This document shows positions 9,699-18,122 of a stretch of 64,000 nucleotides of DNA, piece by piece. The position numbers and the translations under genes were made by a program. Origin of the DNA: Thetidibacter halocola. Lineage in GTDB: Bacteria > Pseudomonadota > Alphaproteobacteria > Rhodobacterales > Rhodobacteraceae. The number at the start of each line of letters is the position of its first letter. The first letter of the stretch is position 1. The notes beneath the pieces are model-generated. The model was not told where the DNA came from, did not search any database, and was given only the letters and a program-made list of their open reading frames with translations. The stretch is taken from contig NZ_JAGTUU010000005.1 of assembly GCF_018224955.1 (NCBI RefSeq), positions 310,001 to 374,000 of the forward strand, given 5' to 3'.

Positions 9699-11582
9699 AT
9701 GTCGATTGCAGCACTCATTTTCAACCTCGGCGGAAAATTCGACAAGAGCTACAATGAGGCCGCGTTCCTCGGGGCCGAGGCGTGGGTCTCCGAAACGGGC
9801 GGCAGCTATGACAGTCTCGAGATCGTCACGGAAGCGCAACGCGAGTTTGCGGTTCGTCGCTTCGCCGAGCGGGACAACTCGCCGATCATAACAGTCGGCA
9901 TCGGTTTCGATGATGCGGTCGCCGATGTTGCGCCTTTCTTCCCTGACACTTCGTTTGTCGTGATCGGTGCCGAGGTCAGCGCCCCGAATGTGACGTCGAT
10001 ACTTTTCGACCTGGCTGGTGCCGCCGAGGCGGCCGGATATCTTGCCGCACTCGCGTCCGACACCGGAAGGATCGGCTTCGTCGGCGGCATGGCGACCCCC
10101 GAGCAGATCGCCGCGGCCGAAGCCTACCGATCCGGTGCGATCGCTGCCGATCCCTCTGTCATCGTGGACATCGTCATGACGGGAAACACGCCCGCGGCGT
10201 GGAACGACCCGGTGAGGGGCGCAGAGTTAGCGTCAGCCATGGTGGCCTCAGGTGTCGATGTACTTGTCAGCCCGTCCGGCGGAACATCCCTCGGCGTTCT
10301 GCAATATGCCAGCGACAATGGCGTGCGGGTCATCGGCATGGATATGTTCGATCCCGGAGCTTTTTCCGACGTCATGATCACGTCCTTCTTTCCGAGGATC
10401 GACGCCGCAGTATTCGACATTCTCGCGTCGGGGCGTCCGGCCCCCGGCACGGTGGTACTCGACTTCGAAAGCGATGGCATAGGGTATCTCGAGGATATCG
10501 ATAACGGTCTTTTCCCGACCGATCTGCGCGAGGCGATGGAAGCCTTCGTGACGGTCGACAACCCGGTGTCCGCGACCGAAGGTGCAGATGATCTCCACGG
10601 CTCGCCCGGTTCGGACATGCTGTCCGGACTTGGGGGCAACGACACGATCACCGGGAACGACGGCAATGATACGCTGAACGGCGATGCCGACAATGACTCG
10701 ATCCTGGGCGGATCAGGCGATGACAGGCTTCTGGGAGGCAGGGGCAACGACGAGGCCTATGGCAACCGGGGCGCCGACACGCTGGTGGGCGGTGTGGGCG
10801 ACGACCGTCTGGATGGCGGGATCGACAACGACAGCGTGATGGGCGAGGCGGGCAACGACACTATCTTTGGAGGCCCGGGCTTTGACACTCTTCGTGGCGG
10901 CACGGGCGACGACCGCGTCATCGGTGGTGACGGGCGCGACCTCGTCTACCTGGGCGGCGGCAACGATCTTTTCGTTGACAATACGCAGGGTGGTGCGAAC
11001 GGCCGCGACACGGTCTTTGCCAATGCAGGCCACGACACTGTAAGCGGCGGCGCGGGCGACGACGTGTTCCACGGACAAGGCGGCAACGACAAACTGATCG
11101 GGCGGCTCGGCAACGACCGGCTCTACGGCGGCAACCAGAACGACACGCTTTTCGGCGGTGCCGGCAACGACACGGTAGTGGGCGGCAATGGGCGCGACCG
11201 GGCCTACCTGGGCGATGGCGACGATCTGTGGGTCGACAACGAGCAGGTGCAGTTCGGAGATGATTTCGTGGTCGGCGGCAAGGGCAACGACCTGATACGC
11301 ATGGGCGGCGGCAATGACACGGCGACGGGGGGCGCGGGGACGGATACCTTTGTTTTCGCCTCCGGCATCAATGCCGACACGGTGACGGATTTCGAAGTGG
11401 GGATCGATGCGTTGCAGGTTTCCTCGGCCTTGTGGACGGGGGCTGTGGATCAGGTCTATCTGGATTCGATCTCGGACACGACCTCGGGCAGCCTCGTTCT
11501 CGATTTCGGGTCTGGCCAGTCCGTGACCTTCACCAACCTTGCGTCGAACGCGGGGCTGCTGGACGACATCGTTCTGTTCTGA
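9699..11582 (+). CDS. PnrA/BMP-type nucleoside-binding domain fused to RTX repeats (627 aa)
   Basis: Residues 1-~285 resemble the BMP/PnrA (Med) family of purine-nucleoside-binding ABC substrate proteins: the opening GGKFDKSYNEAAFLGAEAW matches the family's GxGDKSFNxxAxxG signature, and the rest alternates strand and helix like a periplasmic-binding fold. Residues ~295-547 are RTX nonapeptides. The final ~80 residues closely parallel the tail of the upstream giant protein and end DDIVLF. There is no lipoprotein or Sec signal, although family members are normally lipoproteins, so export by type I secretion is inferred. A ggag ribosome site lies 9 bases before the ATG, after a T8 run. The gap of 283 bp from the giant gene shows no other gene. 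The ligand is unknown. Confidence 0.85.
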   Translation: MSIAALIFNLGGKFDKSYNEAAFLGAEAWVSETGGSYDSLEIVTEAQREFAVRRFAERDNSPIITVGIGFDDAVADVAPFFPDTSFVVIGAEVSAPNVTSILFDLAGAAEAAGYLAALASDTGRIGFVGGMATPEQIAAAEAYRSGAIAADPSVIVDIVMTGNTPAAWNDPVRGAELASAMVASGVDVLVSPSGGTSLGVLQYASDNGVRVIGMDMFDPGAFSDVMITSFFPRIDAAVFDILASGRPAPGTVVLDFESDGIGYLEDIDNGLFPTDLREAMEAFVTVDNPVSATEGADDLHGSPGSDMLSGLGGNDTITGNDGNDTLNGDADNDSILGGSGDDRLLGGRGNDEAYGNRGADTLVGGVGDDRLDGGIDNDSVMGEAGNDTIFGGPGFDTLRGGTGDDRVIGGDGRDLVYLGGGNDLFVDNTQGGANGRDTVFANAGHDTVSGGAGDDVFHGQGGNDKLIGRLGNDRLYGGNQNDTLFGGAGNDTVVGGNGRDRAYLGDGDDLWVDNEQVQFGDDFVVGGKGNDLIRMGGGNDTATGGAGTDTFVFASGINADTVTDFEVGIDALQVSSALWTGAVDQVYLDSISDTTSGSLVLDFGSGQSVTFTNLASNAGLLDDIVLF

Positions 11583-11641
11583 ACCGGCGGACGGCCTGTC
11601 CCCGACCCGATCTCGCGCGTCGGAAGGACTGGACAGACTGT

Positions 11642-11666
11642 TCCATGCATTCGCCAACTGCATGGA
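11642..11666. repeat. Inverted repeat upstream of the TRAP operon
   Basis: Perfect 8-base arms TCCATGCA and TGCATGGA flank a 9-base spacer. It sits 60 bp after the RTX fusion gene and about 126 bp before dctP. It could be an operator for the TRAP operon or the stem of a weak terminator; there is no clear T-run after it. Confidence 0.35.
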
Positions 11667-11791
11667 TTCCGTGCGGTTAGCGATATCGGAAAAAAATTCT
11701 TACCAATTCCGGATGTTCACGTTAAATTGGCCAAACCGGCGGGGGGCTGCTTGCACCGGACTCGCGCCGAAAAATCCAAGGGAGGATATCC

Positions 11792-12892
11792 ATGACCATC
11801 AAGACAACGACGCGCCGGGGCGCGTTGCGTGCCTTCGCTGGGGCGGGGGCTGCCACGCTGGCGGCACCGGCCATCGCGACCGCGCAGGGGCAGACCACCA
11901 CCTGGAAGATCCAGACCAGTTGGCCAGGCGGCGCCGGCCTCCAGATCTTCAAGGACTGGTGCGCCACCATCGTGGAAAAGACCGGCGGTGAGCTGGCCTT
12001 CCAGCCCTTCGGCGCCAACGACGTCGTGGGCGACTTCCAGCTGTATGACGCCGTCAAGAACGGCGTGCTCGAGGCGGTGAACCCCTTCACGATCTACGCA
12101 CAGGGCATCATTCCGGCGGCGACCTTCCTGACGTCGATCCCGCTGGGCATGCGCAACCCGCACGAATTCGACGTGTTTTACTACGGCCTCGGCGGTCTCG
12201 ACATCGCGCGCGAACTGTATGCCGCGCAGGGCCTGGTCTTTGTCGGCCCCGTGCATCACGGCCCGAACATCATCCACTCGAAGGTTCCGATCCGCTCGAT
12301 CGACGACTTCGCGGGCCGCAAGATGCGCCTGCCCGGCGGCATGGTGGCGGAAATCTTCACCGCCATCGGCGCCGAAACCACCGTTCTGCCCGGTTCGGAA
12401 ATCTTCCCGGCGCTGGAAAAGGGCACCATCGACGTGGCCGACTACGTGGGCCCGGCGGTGAACTACGCGCTCGGCTTCAGCCAGGTGACCGATTACATCG
12501 TCATGGGCCCGCCGGGCTTCATGTCGCTGTATCAGCCGGTCGACATCATGGATATCACCGTGGGCCAGGCCGCCTGGGACGCGTTGAGCCCGCAGATGAA
12601 GCAGTTCGTCGAGATGGAAACGCATGTCTACTCGGACATGCACCATGCCGCGATCCAGGCCGCCGACCAGGAAGCCTGGGGCAAGTTCGAGGCCGACGGC
12701 ACCGAGGTCACGCGCCTCAGCCAGGACGACGTGGAACTGATGACCGAGGTCGCCGTGCCGATCTGGTTCGACTACGCGAACCGCGATCCGAACGCCGCGC
12801 GCGTCTTCAAGATCCAGCTGGACTACATGATGTCGGGTTCGCTCGGCTACGTGGATCCGGCACTGACCGAAGGGCTCGAGCTGAAGCTCTGA
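11792..12892 (+). CDS. dctP: TRAP transporter substrate-binding protein, TakP-like (DctP)
   Basis: Periplasmic solute receptor of a tripartite ATP-independent transporter, 366 aa. The N-terminus carries a twin-arginine motif (TTRRGALRAF) and an Ala-rich segment ending near ATAQ, so Tat export is likely. The block LPGSEIFPALEKGTIDVADYVGP is close to the equivalent region of the TakP alpha-keto-acid/lactate type receptors, which suggests an organic-acid ligand; the actual substrate cannot be read from the sequence. A strong gggagga ribosome site precedes the ATG. It is first gene of dctP-dctQ-dctM, with a stem-loop after it that probably keeps receptor levels above those of the permeases. Confidence 0.92.
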   Translation: MTIKTTTRRGALRAFAGAGAATLAAPAIATAQGQTTTWKIQTSWPGGAGLQIFKDWCATIVEKTGGELAFQPFGANDVVGDFQLYDAVKNGVLEAVNPFTIYAQGIIPAATFLTSIPLGMRNPHEFDVFYYGLGGLDIARELYAAQGLVFVGPVHHGPNIIHSKVPIRSIDDFAGRKMRLPGGMVAEIFTAIGAETTVLPGSEIFPALEKGTIDVADYVGPAVNYALGFSQVTDYIVMGPPGFMSLYQPVDIMDITVGQAAWDALSPQMKQFVEMETHVYSDMHHAAIQAADQEAWGKFEADGTEVTRLSQDDVELMTEVAVPIWFDYANRDPNAARVFKIQLDYMMSGSLGYVDPALTEGLELKL

Positions 12893-12916
12893 TCGCCTGA
12901 CGGACGGTTCTTGTTG

Positions 12917-12951
12917 CCGCCCGGCGCGTGGTCGCGCCGGGCGGTTTCCTT
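12917..12951 (+). terminator. Stem-loop between dctP and dctQ (partial terminator)
   Basis: A perfect 12-bp GC stem (CCGCCCGGCGCG / CGCGCCGGGCGG) with a TGGT loop is followed by TTTCCTT. It lies inside the operon, 25 bp after dctP, so it probably acts as an attenuator or 3'-end stabiliser giving excess receptor over permease. Confidence 0.7.
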
Positions 12952-12979
12952 GCAAAGCCAATAACACATGGGGAGCGCC

Positions 12980-14293
12980 ATGCCGGGGCTGAGTTTTACG
13001 CTACCGCATTGGTTGTATTGGGTGGGTCTGATCGTATTTCCCATCGTGGCGATGGTCCTGTCCCGTCGCCCGCAACCGGAACAGAAACGTTATACGCTAC
13101 CGCTGGGCTACATGATCGCCGTCACCGGCGGGATCATCGGCCTGCATCGGTTCTACGTCAAAAGCATGATCGGGCTGGTCTATATTCCGATCTTCCTGTT
13201 CATCCTGTATGCCAACAGCCAGGAGCATGACGCGCGCACGGTCCTGTCGGACTACCAGAACCAGATGCGCGTCGCCGAACGCGTGCTGGAGCGCGAGGAA
13301 GGCCGCGTCGCCGAGGCCCGCGCCGATCTCGACGAGATCCGCGCCGCGGTCGAGGCCGCCGAGGAAGGGTCTTTCGCCCGCCGTGGCGCCGAACGCCGCC
13401 TGGAACGCGCCGAGAGCACCATCGCCACCGGCGAAGAGCGCCTGACCGAGGCCCGCGCCACGATCGAACAGATGGGCCCGCAGCGAGACGAGGCGTCGGT
13501 TGCGCGTGCTTTTTGGGACACCGCCGCCGGCTATGCATTCTACGCGATCCTCGCCCTGCTGGCGATCGACTTCGTGCTGCTGCCGGGGCTGGTGAAACGG
13601 GCCAACGCCGCGCTGCCCGCACATGAGGAAATGACCGAGGCCGAAAAGGCCCTGAGGGCCGCCGAGGCCGAGGAAGGGCCCAAGCACGACCGCGACTATG
13701 CCGAGAACTGGATTGACCGGCTGTCGCTGTTCTGCGGTGAATTCGTTGCCTACTGGGCGGTGATCGCGGTCTTCGTCTACTATTACGAGGTGATCGCGCG
13801 CTACGTCTTCGGCTCGCCGACGAACTGGGCACACGAGTCGATGTACCTGATGTTTGGCATGCAGTACCTGATTTCCGGCGCCTACGCGATGATGACCGAA
13901 AGCCACGTGCGGGTCGACATCTTCTATGCCCCGCTGTCCAGGCCGAAGAAGGCCTGGGTCGATCTGCTTACTTCGATCTTCTTCTTCATCTTCGCCGGCA
14001 CCCTGCTGGTCACGTCGTGGATCTTCGCGATGGACGCGTTGGCCGTGCCGACCGGCAACTCGGTCGTATCCGAATGGGCGCGCGGCAATCTCGGCTTCTT
14101 CGAGATGCTGGGCTCTCTGAGCGGTGGCCAGTGGACCGACCCGAACATCCGCTGGGGCGAGATCAGCTTCAACGAATGGGAAGTGCCGCTCTGGCCGATG
14201 AAGTGGGTGATGGTGATGGGCGGCCTGCTGCTGGTGCTGCAGGGCGTGTCGAAACTGTCGAAAGACATCCGTGAAATCGCGCGGGGGAACTGA
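12980..14293 (+). CDS. dctQ: TRAP small permease DctQ with N-terminal TM2 and coiled-coil extension
   Basis: About 437 aa, more than twice the usual DctQ length (~160-200). Residues ~30-85 form a TM2-like hairpin (GxxGLHRFYVKSMIGL motif). A charged Glu/Arg/Ala helix of ~95 residues follows and is strongly coiled-coil in character, then another membrane helix. The four-helix DctQ domain occupies about the last 200 residues (VIARYVFGSPTNWAHE is the typical DctQ signature). The start at 12980 is preferred because ggggag lies 4 bases upstream; the in-frame ATG at 12968 has no ribosome site. It sits 3 bp before dctM. The role of the extension is unknown. Confidence 0.88.
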   Translation: MPGLSFTLPHWLYWVGLIVFPIVAMVLSRRPQPEQKRYTLPLGYMIAVTGGIIGLHRFYVKSMIGLVYIPIFLFILYANSQEHDARTVLSDYQNQMRVAERVLEREEGRVAEARADLDEIRAAVEAAEEGSFARRGAERRLERAESTIATGEERLTEARATIEQMGPQRDEASVARAFWDTAAGYAFYAILALLAIDFVLLPGLVKRANAALPAHEEMTEAEKALRAAEAEEGPKHDRDYAENWIDRLSLFCGEFVAYWAVIAVFVYYYEVIARYVFGSPTNWAHESMYLMFGMQYLISGAYAMMTESHVRVDIFYAPLSRPKKAWVDLLTSIFFFIFAGTLLVTSWIFAMDALAVPTGNSVVSEWARGNLGFFEMLGSLSGGQWTDPNIRWGEISFNEWEVPLWPMKWVMVMGGLLLVLQGVSKLSKDIREIARGN

Positions 14294-14296
14294 GGC

Positions 14297-15652
14297 ATGG
14301 GTATCGAAATCGGAATCGAGTGGCTGACGCTCATCATGTTCGGCAGCCTTCTGGCGCTGCTCATGGCGGGTCTGCCACTGGCCTTTGTCACAGGGGGCCT
14401 CGCCTGCGTCTTTCTGTTTGTCCTGGGTGACGCGCGGGCGCTGAACATCGTGCCAAGCCGCATCTTCCCGCTGATGACCAACTATCAGCTCTCGGCCATT
14501 CCACTCTTCATCTTCATGGCCGCGATGCTCGAAAGGGCGGGGATCATCAACGACATGTTCGACGTGATCTACAAGGTCATGGGCGGACTGAAAGGGGGCC
14601 TCGCGGCGGCAACGATCATCGCCTCGACGATCCTCGCGGCGATGGTCGGCGTGATCGGCGCGGCGGTGGTGACGATGGGCATCATCGCGCTGCCCGCCAT
14701 GCTGAAGCGCAACTATGACCCCAAGATCGCGATGGGTTCGATCATGGCCGGCGGCACGCTGGGCATCCTGATCCCGCCGTCGATCCTGGCGATCATCTAC
14801 GCGGTGGTTGCCGAACAGTCGGTGGGAGAGCTGTTCATCGGCGCGGTCATTCCGGGTCTGATGCTGTCGGGAATGTACATCCTCTATGTGGTGATCCGCA
14901 GCTACATCAACCCGGCGCTCGGTCCGGCCATCCCGGTCGAGGAGCGCGTCTCTACCCGCGAGAAGATCCAGCTGGTCGGCAAGATGACGGCGCCGATCAC
15001 TCTGGTCGTGGTGGTGCTGGGCATCATCTTCTCGGGTGTGGCGACGCCGGTCGAGGCGGCTGGCATCGGCACCTTCGGCGCGTTCATCGTGGCCGCCATC
15101 CACCGCAAGCTGGACTGGCCCACGGTGCGCGAGGCCTGCACCACGACGCTCAAGGCAAGCGCGATGGTGATCTGGATCATGTTCGGCGCGACGATCTTTG
15201 TCGGGCTCTATGTGCTGGAAGGCGGGCAGCAGTTCGTCAACGACGCGATCGCGGCCACTGGCCTTGGCCCCTGGGGCGTGCTGATCCTGATGCAGATCCT
15301 GCTGGTGATCCTGGGAATGTTCCTGGACTGGGTCGGCATCCTGCTGCTCTGCGTGCCGATCTTCGTGCCGATCATCAAGGCGCTGGGTGCCGCGGCCTTC
15401 GGCCTCGACAGCCCGGACGACCTGGTGCTGTGGTTCGGGGTTCTCTACCTCGTGAACATGCAGATGAGCTTCCTGTCGCCGCCCTTCGGCTATGCACTGT
15501 TCTATCTGCGCGGTGTGGCGCCTGCGGAAATCCCGATGTCCGACATCTTCAAGTCGGCGCTGCCCTTCCTGGCGCTTCAGATCGTCGGGCTGGTGCTCTG
15601 CATGCTGTTCCCGCAGATCATCACCTTCCTGCCAAGACTGGTCTACGGATGA
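14297..15652 (+). CDS. dctM: TRAP transporter large permease DctM
   Basis: 451 aa with about a dozen hydrophobic segments, the transport subunit of the Na+-coupled TRAP system. Family hallmarks include FIFMAAMLERAGI, GGTLGILIPPSILAIIYAVV and SFLSPPFGYALFYLRG. Length is typical of the family (~425-460). It begins 3 bp after dctQ and is followed by an intrinsic terminator, so it ends the three-gene operon. Confidence 0.95.
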   Translation: MGIEIGIEWLTLIMFGSLLALLMAGLPLAFVTGGLACVFLFVLGDARALNIVPSRIFPLMTNYQLSAIPLFIFMAAMLERAGIINDMFDVIYKVMGGLKGGLAAATIIASTILAAMVGVIGAAVVTMGIIALPAMLKRNYDPKIAMGSIMAGGTLGILIPPSILAIIYAVVAEQSVGELFIGAVIPGLMLSGMYILYVVIRSYINPALGPAIPVEERVSTREKIQLVGKMTAPITLVVVVLGIIFSGVATPVEAAGIGTFGAFIVAAIHRKLDWPTVREACTTTLKASAMVIWIMFGATIFVGLYVLEGGQQFVNDAIAATGLGPWGVLILMQILLVILGMFLDWVGILLLCVPIFVPIIKALGAAAFGLDSPDDLVLWFGVLYLVNMQMSFLSPPFGYALFYLRGVAPAEIPMSDIFKSALPFLALQIVGLVLCMLFPQIITFLPRLVYG

Positions 15653-15723
15653 TCCCGCGCTGATCGCGAAACCCGAACGTCCCGCCGGGCCGGCAACAGG
15701 CGATTTGCGGGCGCAGCAAGACC

Positions 15724-15755
15724 AGGCCTGCCAGCGAAAGCTGGCAGGCCTTATT
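15724..15755 (+). terminator. Intrinsic terminator after the TRAP operon
   Basis: A perfect 12-bp stem (AGGCCTGCCAGC / GCTGGCAGGCCT) is closed by a GAAA tetraloop and followed by TATTC. It lies 71 bp downstream of dctM and before the acetyltransferase gene. Confidence 0.75.
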
Positions 15756-15927
15756 CGTGTGATGGACGCGGGCTGCGTCCCGGCCCGCAGGGCGGGGTCA
15801 GGGCTGGGCGCGCATGAGGGGCATCCCGCCTCGCGGCTTTCGTGCTACACCGGCCCGGAGGTGGATCGCGTCGCAGTCCGAGACGGGCCGCGGAACGGTT
15901 TCCCGCCCCGTTGATGGAGACAAGAGG

Positions 15928-16467
15928 ATGCAGTTCTCGGACGCGTTCAAGGACAGGGAGAGGCAGATCGCCGACCTTGTCACCGCGAGTTTCACCGCCT
16001 CCGAAGGGGCCGGGGAAGGCGCCCTGGTCGGCGGGCTCGTCCGCAGCCAGATGGCCAGCACCCCGCCGCAGGACCTGCACATCTTCCTCGCCGAGGAGGA
16101 CGGTGCCCTGCTCGGCGTTGCCGTGTTCACCCGGCTGCGCTATGCCGCCGACCCGCGCAGGGTCTTTCTGCTGTCGCCGCTGGCGGTGGCGACCGACCGG
16201 CAGGGCGAGGGCATCGGCCAGGCGCTGCTGCAGCACGCGCTGGGCGTGCTGCACAAAAACGGCGTCCATGTGGCTATGACCTATGGCAATCCGGCTTTCT
16301 ATGGCAAGGTCGGCTTCGTGCCCTTGTCCGAGTCCACCGCCGCCGCGCCGCTGCCTCTCAGCCACCCCGAGGGCTGGATCGGGCAATCGCTGACCGGGGC
16401 GGCGCTGACGCCGCTCAGGGGGCCGTGTACATGTGTGCCGGCGCTGAATGATCCGAGGTTCTGGTGA
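15928..16467 (+). CDS. GNAT-family N-acetyltransferase
   Basis: 179 aa. The acetyl-CoA-binding pattern of the GNAT fold is visible in LLSPLAVATDRQGEGIGQALLQHAL (motif A, QGEGIG), followed by AMTYGNPAFYGKVGFVPLSE, as in YhbS-type acetyltransferases. The start at 15928 is chosen because an agagg ribosome site precedes it and the N-terminus then begins at the domain; longer in-frame starts add unsupported residues. Its stop overlaps the rsgA start, so the two are probably co-transcribed. The acceptor substrate is unknown. Confidence 0.85.
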   Translation: MQFSDAFKDRERQIADLVTASFTASEGAGEGALVGGLVRSQMASTPPQDLHIFLAEEDGALLGVAVFTRLRYAADPRRVFLLSPLAVATDRQGEGIGQALLQHALGVLHKNGVHVAMTYGNPAFYGKVGFVPLSESTAAAPLPLSHPEGWIGQSLTGAALTPLRGPCTCVPALNDPRFW

Positions 16468-17537
16468 TGGTCCGCGACTACTCCGCCTTTCTGCCGGCTG
16501 CCGCTCCGCTGCAAAAGGAGCGTTCCGCGCTGGACCGCCTCGGCTGGGATCCGTTCTTTGCCCAGCAGATCGACGTCGATGCACTGGCCGAGACGCCCCC
16601 GGTGCGGGTCGTCGCCGTGCATCGCAGCGGGCTGCACGTGGTGGGCGAGGGCATCGACGAGACGGTTCCGCCGGGGGTCGACGCGACGGTCGGCGACTGG
16701 CTGCTGCTGGATCGTGCCCAGCCCCAGTCGTGCCGCGTGCTGGAACGCAAGAGCCTGATCAAGCGGCGCGCTCCGGGCACGGGCCGTGGCGTGCAGCCGA
16801 TCGCAGCGAACATCGATACGGTCTTTATCGTCACCTCCTGCAACCAGGATTTCAACGTCGCCCGGCTGGAACGCTACGCGGCGCTGGCCTTCGATGCCGA
16901 GGTCGAGCCGGTGATCGTGCTGACCAAGACCGACCTGGTCGACGATCCCGCGCCCTATGTCGACGCGGCCAGGGCGATTTCGGACCGGATGGCGGTCATC
17001 GCCCTCGACGCCCGTGGCGATGAACCGGCAAGGGCGCTGGCGAATTGGTGCCGACCCGGCCGGACGGTTGCCTTCCTTGGATCGTCGGGCGTCGGCAAAT
17101 CCACCCTGACAAACGCGCTGCTGGGGCGGCAGGCGGTCGCAACCCAAGCCATCCGCGAGGACGACGCGCGGGGCCGGCACACGACGACGAACCGGGAACT
17201 CCACGCGATTCCCGGCGGCTGTCTCGTGCTTGACACGCCGGGTATGCGGGAACTCCAGCTTGCGGACGCGGCCGCGGGGATTGCCGATGTCTTCGAGGAT
17301 ATCGCGGCCATGGTGACCGGGTGCCGCTTTGCCGACTGCCAGCACGACACCGAACCGGGCTGCGCCGTCGTTGCGGCCGTCGCCGAGGGACGGCTCGACC
17401 CAGCGCGCCTGGCCCGCTGGCGCAAGCTTCAGGCAGAAGACGCCTTCAACTCCGCTAGCCTGTTCCAGAGACGTGAAAAGGATCGCGCCTTCGGCAAGCT
17501 GGTGCGCAACGCGACCGGCGCAAAGACACGCCGCTGA
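16464..17537 (+). CDS. rsgA: Small ribosomal subunit biogenesis GTPase RsgA
   Basis: Circularly permuted GTPase that helps mature the 30S subunit. An OB-like N-terminal domain is followed by G4 (LTKTDLV, ~residue 152), then G1 (GSSGVGKST, ~206) and G3 (DTPGM, ~256), the order diagnostic of the YjeQ/RsgA family. The C-terminal zinc segment CRFADCQHDTEPGC (~287-301) is present. 357 aa matches the family length. The start is GTG at 16464 or ATG at 16467; either overlaps the acetyltransferase stop. It converges on coxG 94 bp away. Confidence 0.95.
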   Translation: MMVRDYSAFLPAAAPLQKERSALDRLGWDPFFAQQIDVDALAETPPVRVVAVHRSGLHVVGEGIDETVPPGVDATVGDWLLLDRAQPQSCRVLERKSLIKRRAPGTGRGVQPIAANIDTVFIVTSCNQDFNVARLERYAALAFDAEVEPVIVLTKTDLVDDPAPYVDAARAISDRMAVIALDARGDEPARALANWCRPGRTVAFLGSSGVGKSTLTNALLGRQAVATQAIREDDARGRHTTTNRELHAIPGGCLVLDTPGMRELQLADAAAGIADVFEDIAAMVTGCRFADCQHDTEPGCAVVAAVAEGRLDPARLARWRKLQAEDAFNSASLFQRREKDRAFGKLVRNATGAKTRR

Positions 17538-17631
17538 GAGTGACGGTGCAAGGATGGGGCGCCATGCTCCGGGGTGCCCGGTCGGCATCTGCCGTCCCTG
17601 AGCGGCGCGCGTGCACGTTGCATTGCCCGGC

Positions 17632-18084
17632 TCAGGCCGCCTCGGTTCTTTGGACTTCCTCCGCGAAACTGTCGAAGAACTTCGCCGCCAGCTTTTTCGC
17701 GGTCGCCTGCACCAGGCGAGAGCCCAGCTGCGCCAGCTTGCCGCCGATCTCGGCCTTCGCCTCGTAGACAAGCCGCGTGCCGCCCGCTTCCTCGGTCAGC
17801 GTCACCTCCGCGCCGCCCTTTGCGAAACCGGCCGCGCCGCCATTGCCCTGGCCGGTCAGGCTGAAGCGTTCTGGCGGGTTTTCCGGGTTCAGCGTCACCG
17901 CGCCGGAAAAGCGCGCCTTTACCGGCCCGATCTTGAGCACGACCTTGGCCTCGAGCTCGGTGTCGGAATGCTTGATCAGCTCCTCGCAGCCGGGAATGCA
18001 TGCTTGCAGCACCTGCGGATCGTTGAGCGCGGCATAGACGCGGTCGCGGGGGGCGGGGATGAGGATCTCTTCGTTCAGTTCCAT
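17632..18084 (-). CDS. coxG: CoxG-like SRPBCC protein, CO dehydrogenase accessory
   Basis: 150 aa single SRPBCC domain: the opening IPAPRDRVYAALNDPQVLQACIPGCEEL is the classic CoxG signature. CoxG is thought to help anchor CO dehydrogenase to the membrane. The C-terminus has the usual LVQATAKKLAAKFFDSFAEEV amphipathic stretch. It is the last gene of the minus-strand cox operon, 38 bp after coxF. Start at 18084 is the ATG in front of the conserved domain; the reading frame runs on upstream without sense. Confidence 0.92.
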   Translation of the reverse strand: MELNEEILIPAPRDRVYAALNDPQVLQACIPGCEELIKHSDTELEAKVVLKIGPVKARFSGAVTLNPENPPERFSLTGQGNGGAAGFAKGGAEVTLTEEAGGTRLVYEAKAEIGGKLAQLGSRLVQATAKKLAAKFFDSFAEEVQRTEAA

Positions 18085-18122
18085 GGGTTCTTCCTGGTCG
18101 TTTCCCGGATGCGGATGGGGTT

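Noticed and set aside
11722-11734. Promoter-like TTAAAT and TTGGCCAA palindrome before dctP
   Set aside because: The matching -35 is weak and the palindrome is short; not enough to call a promoter.
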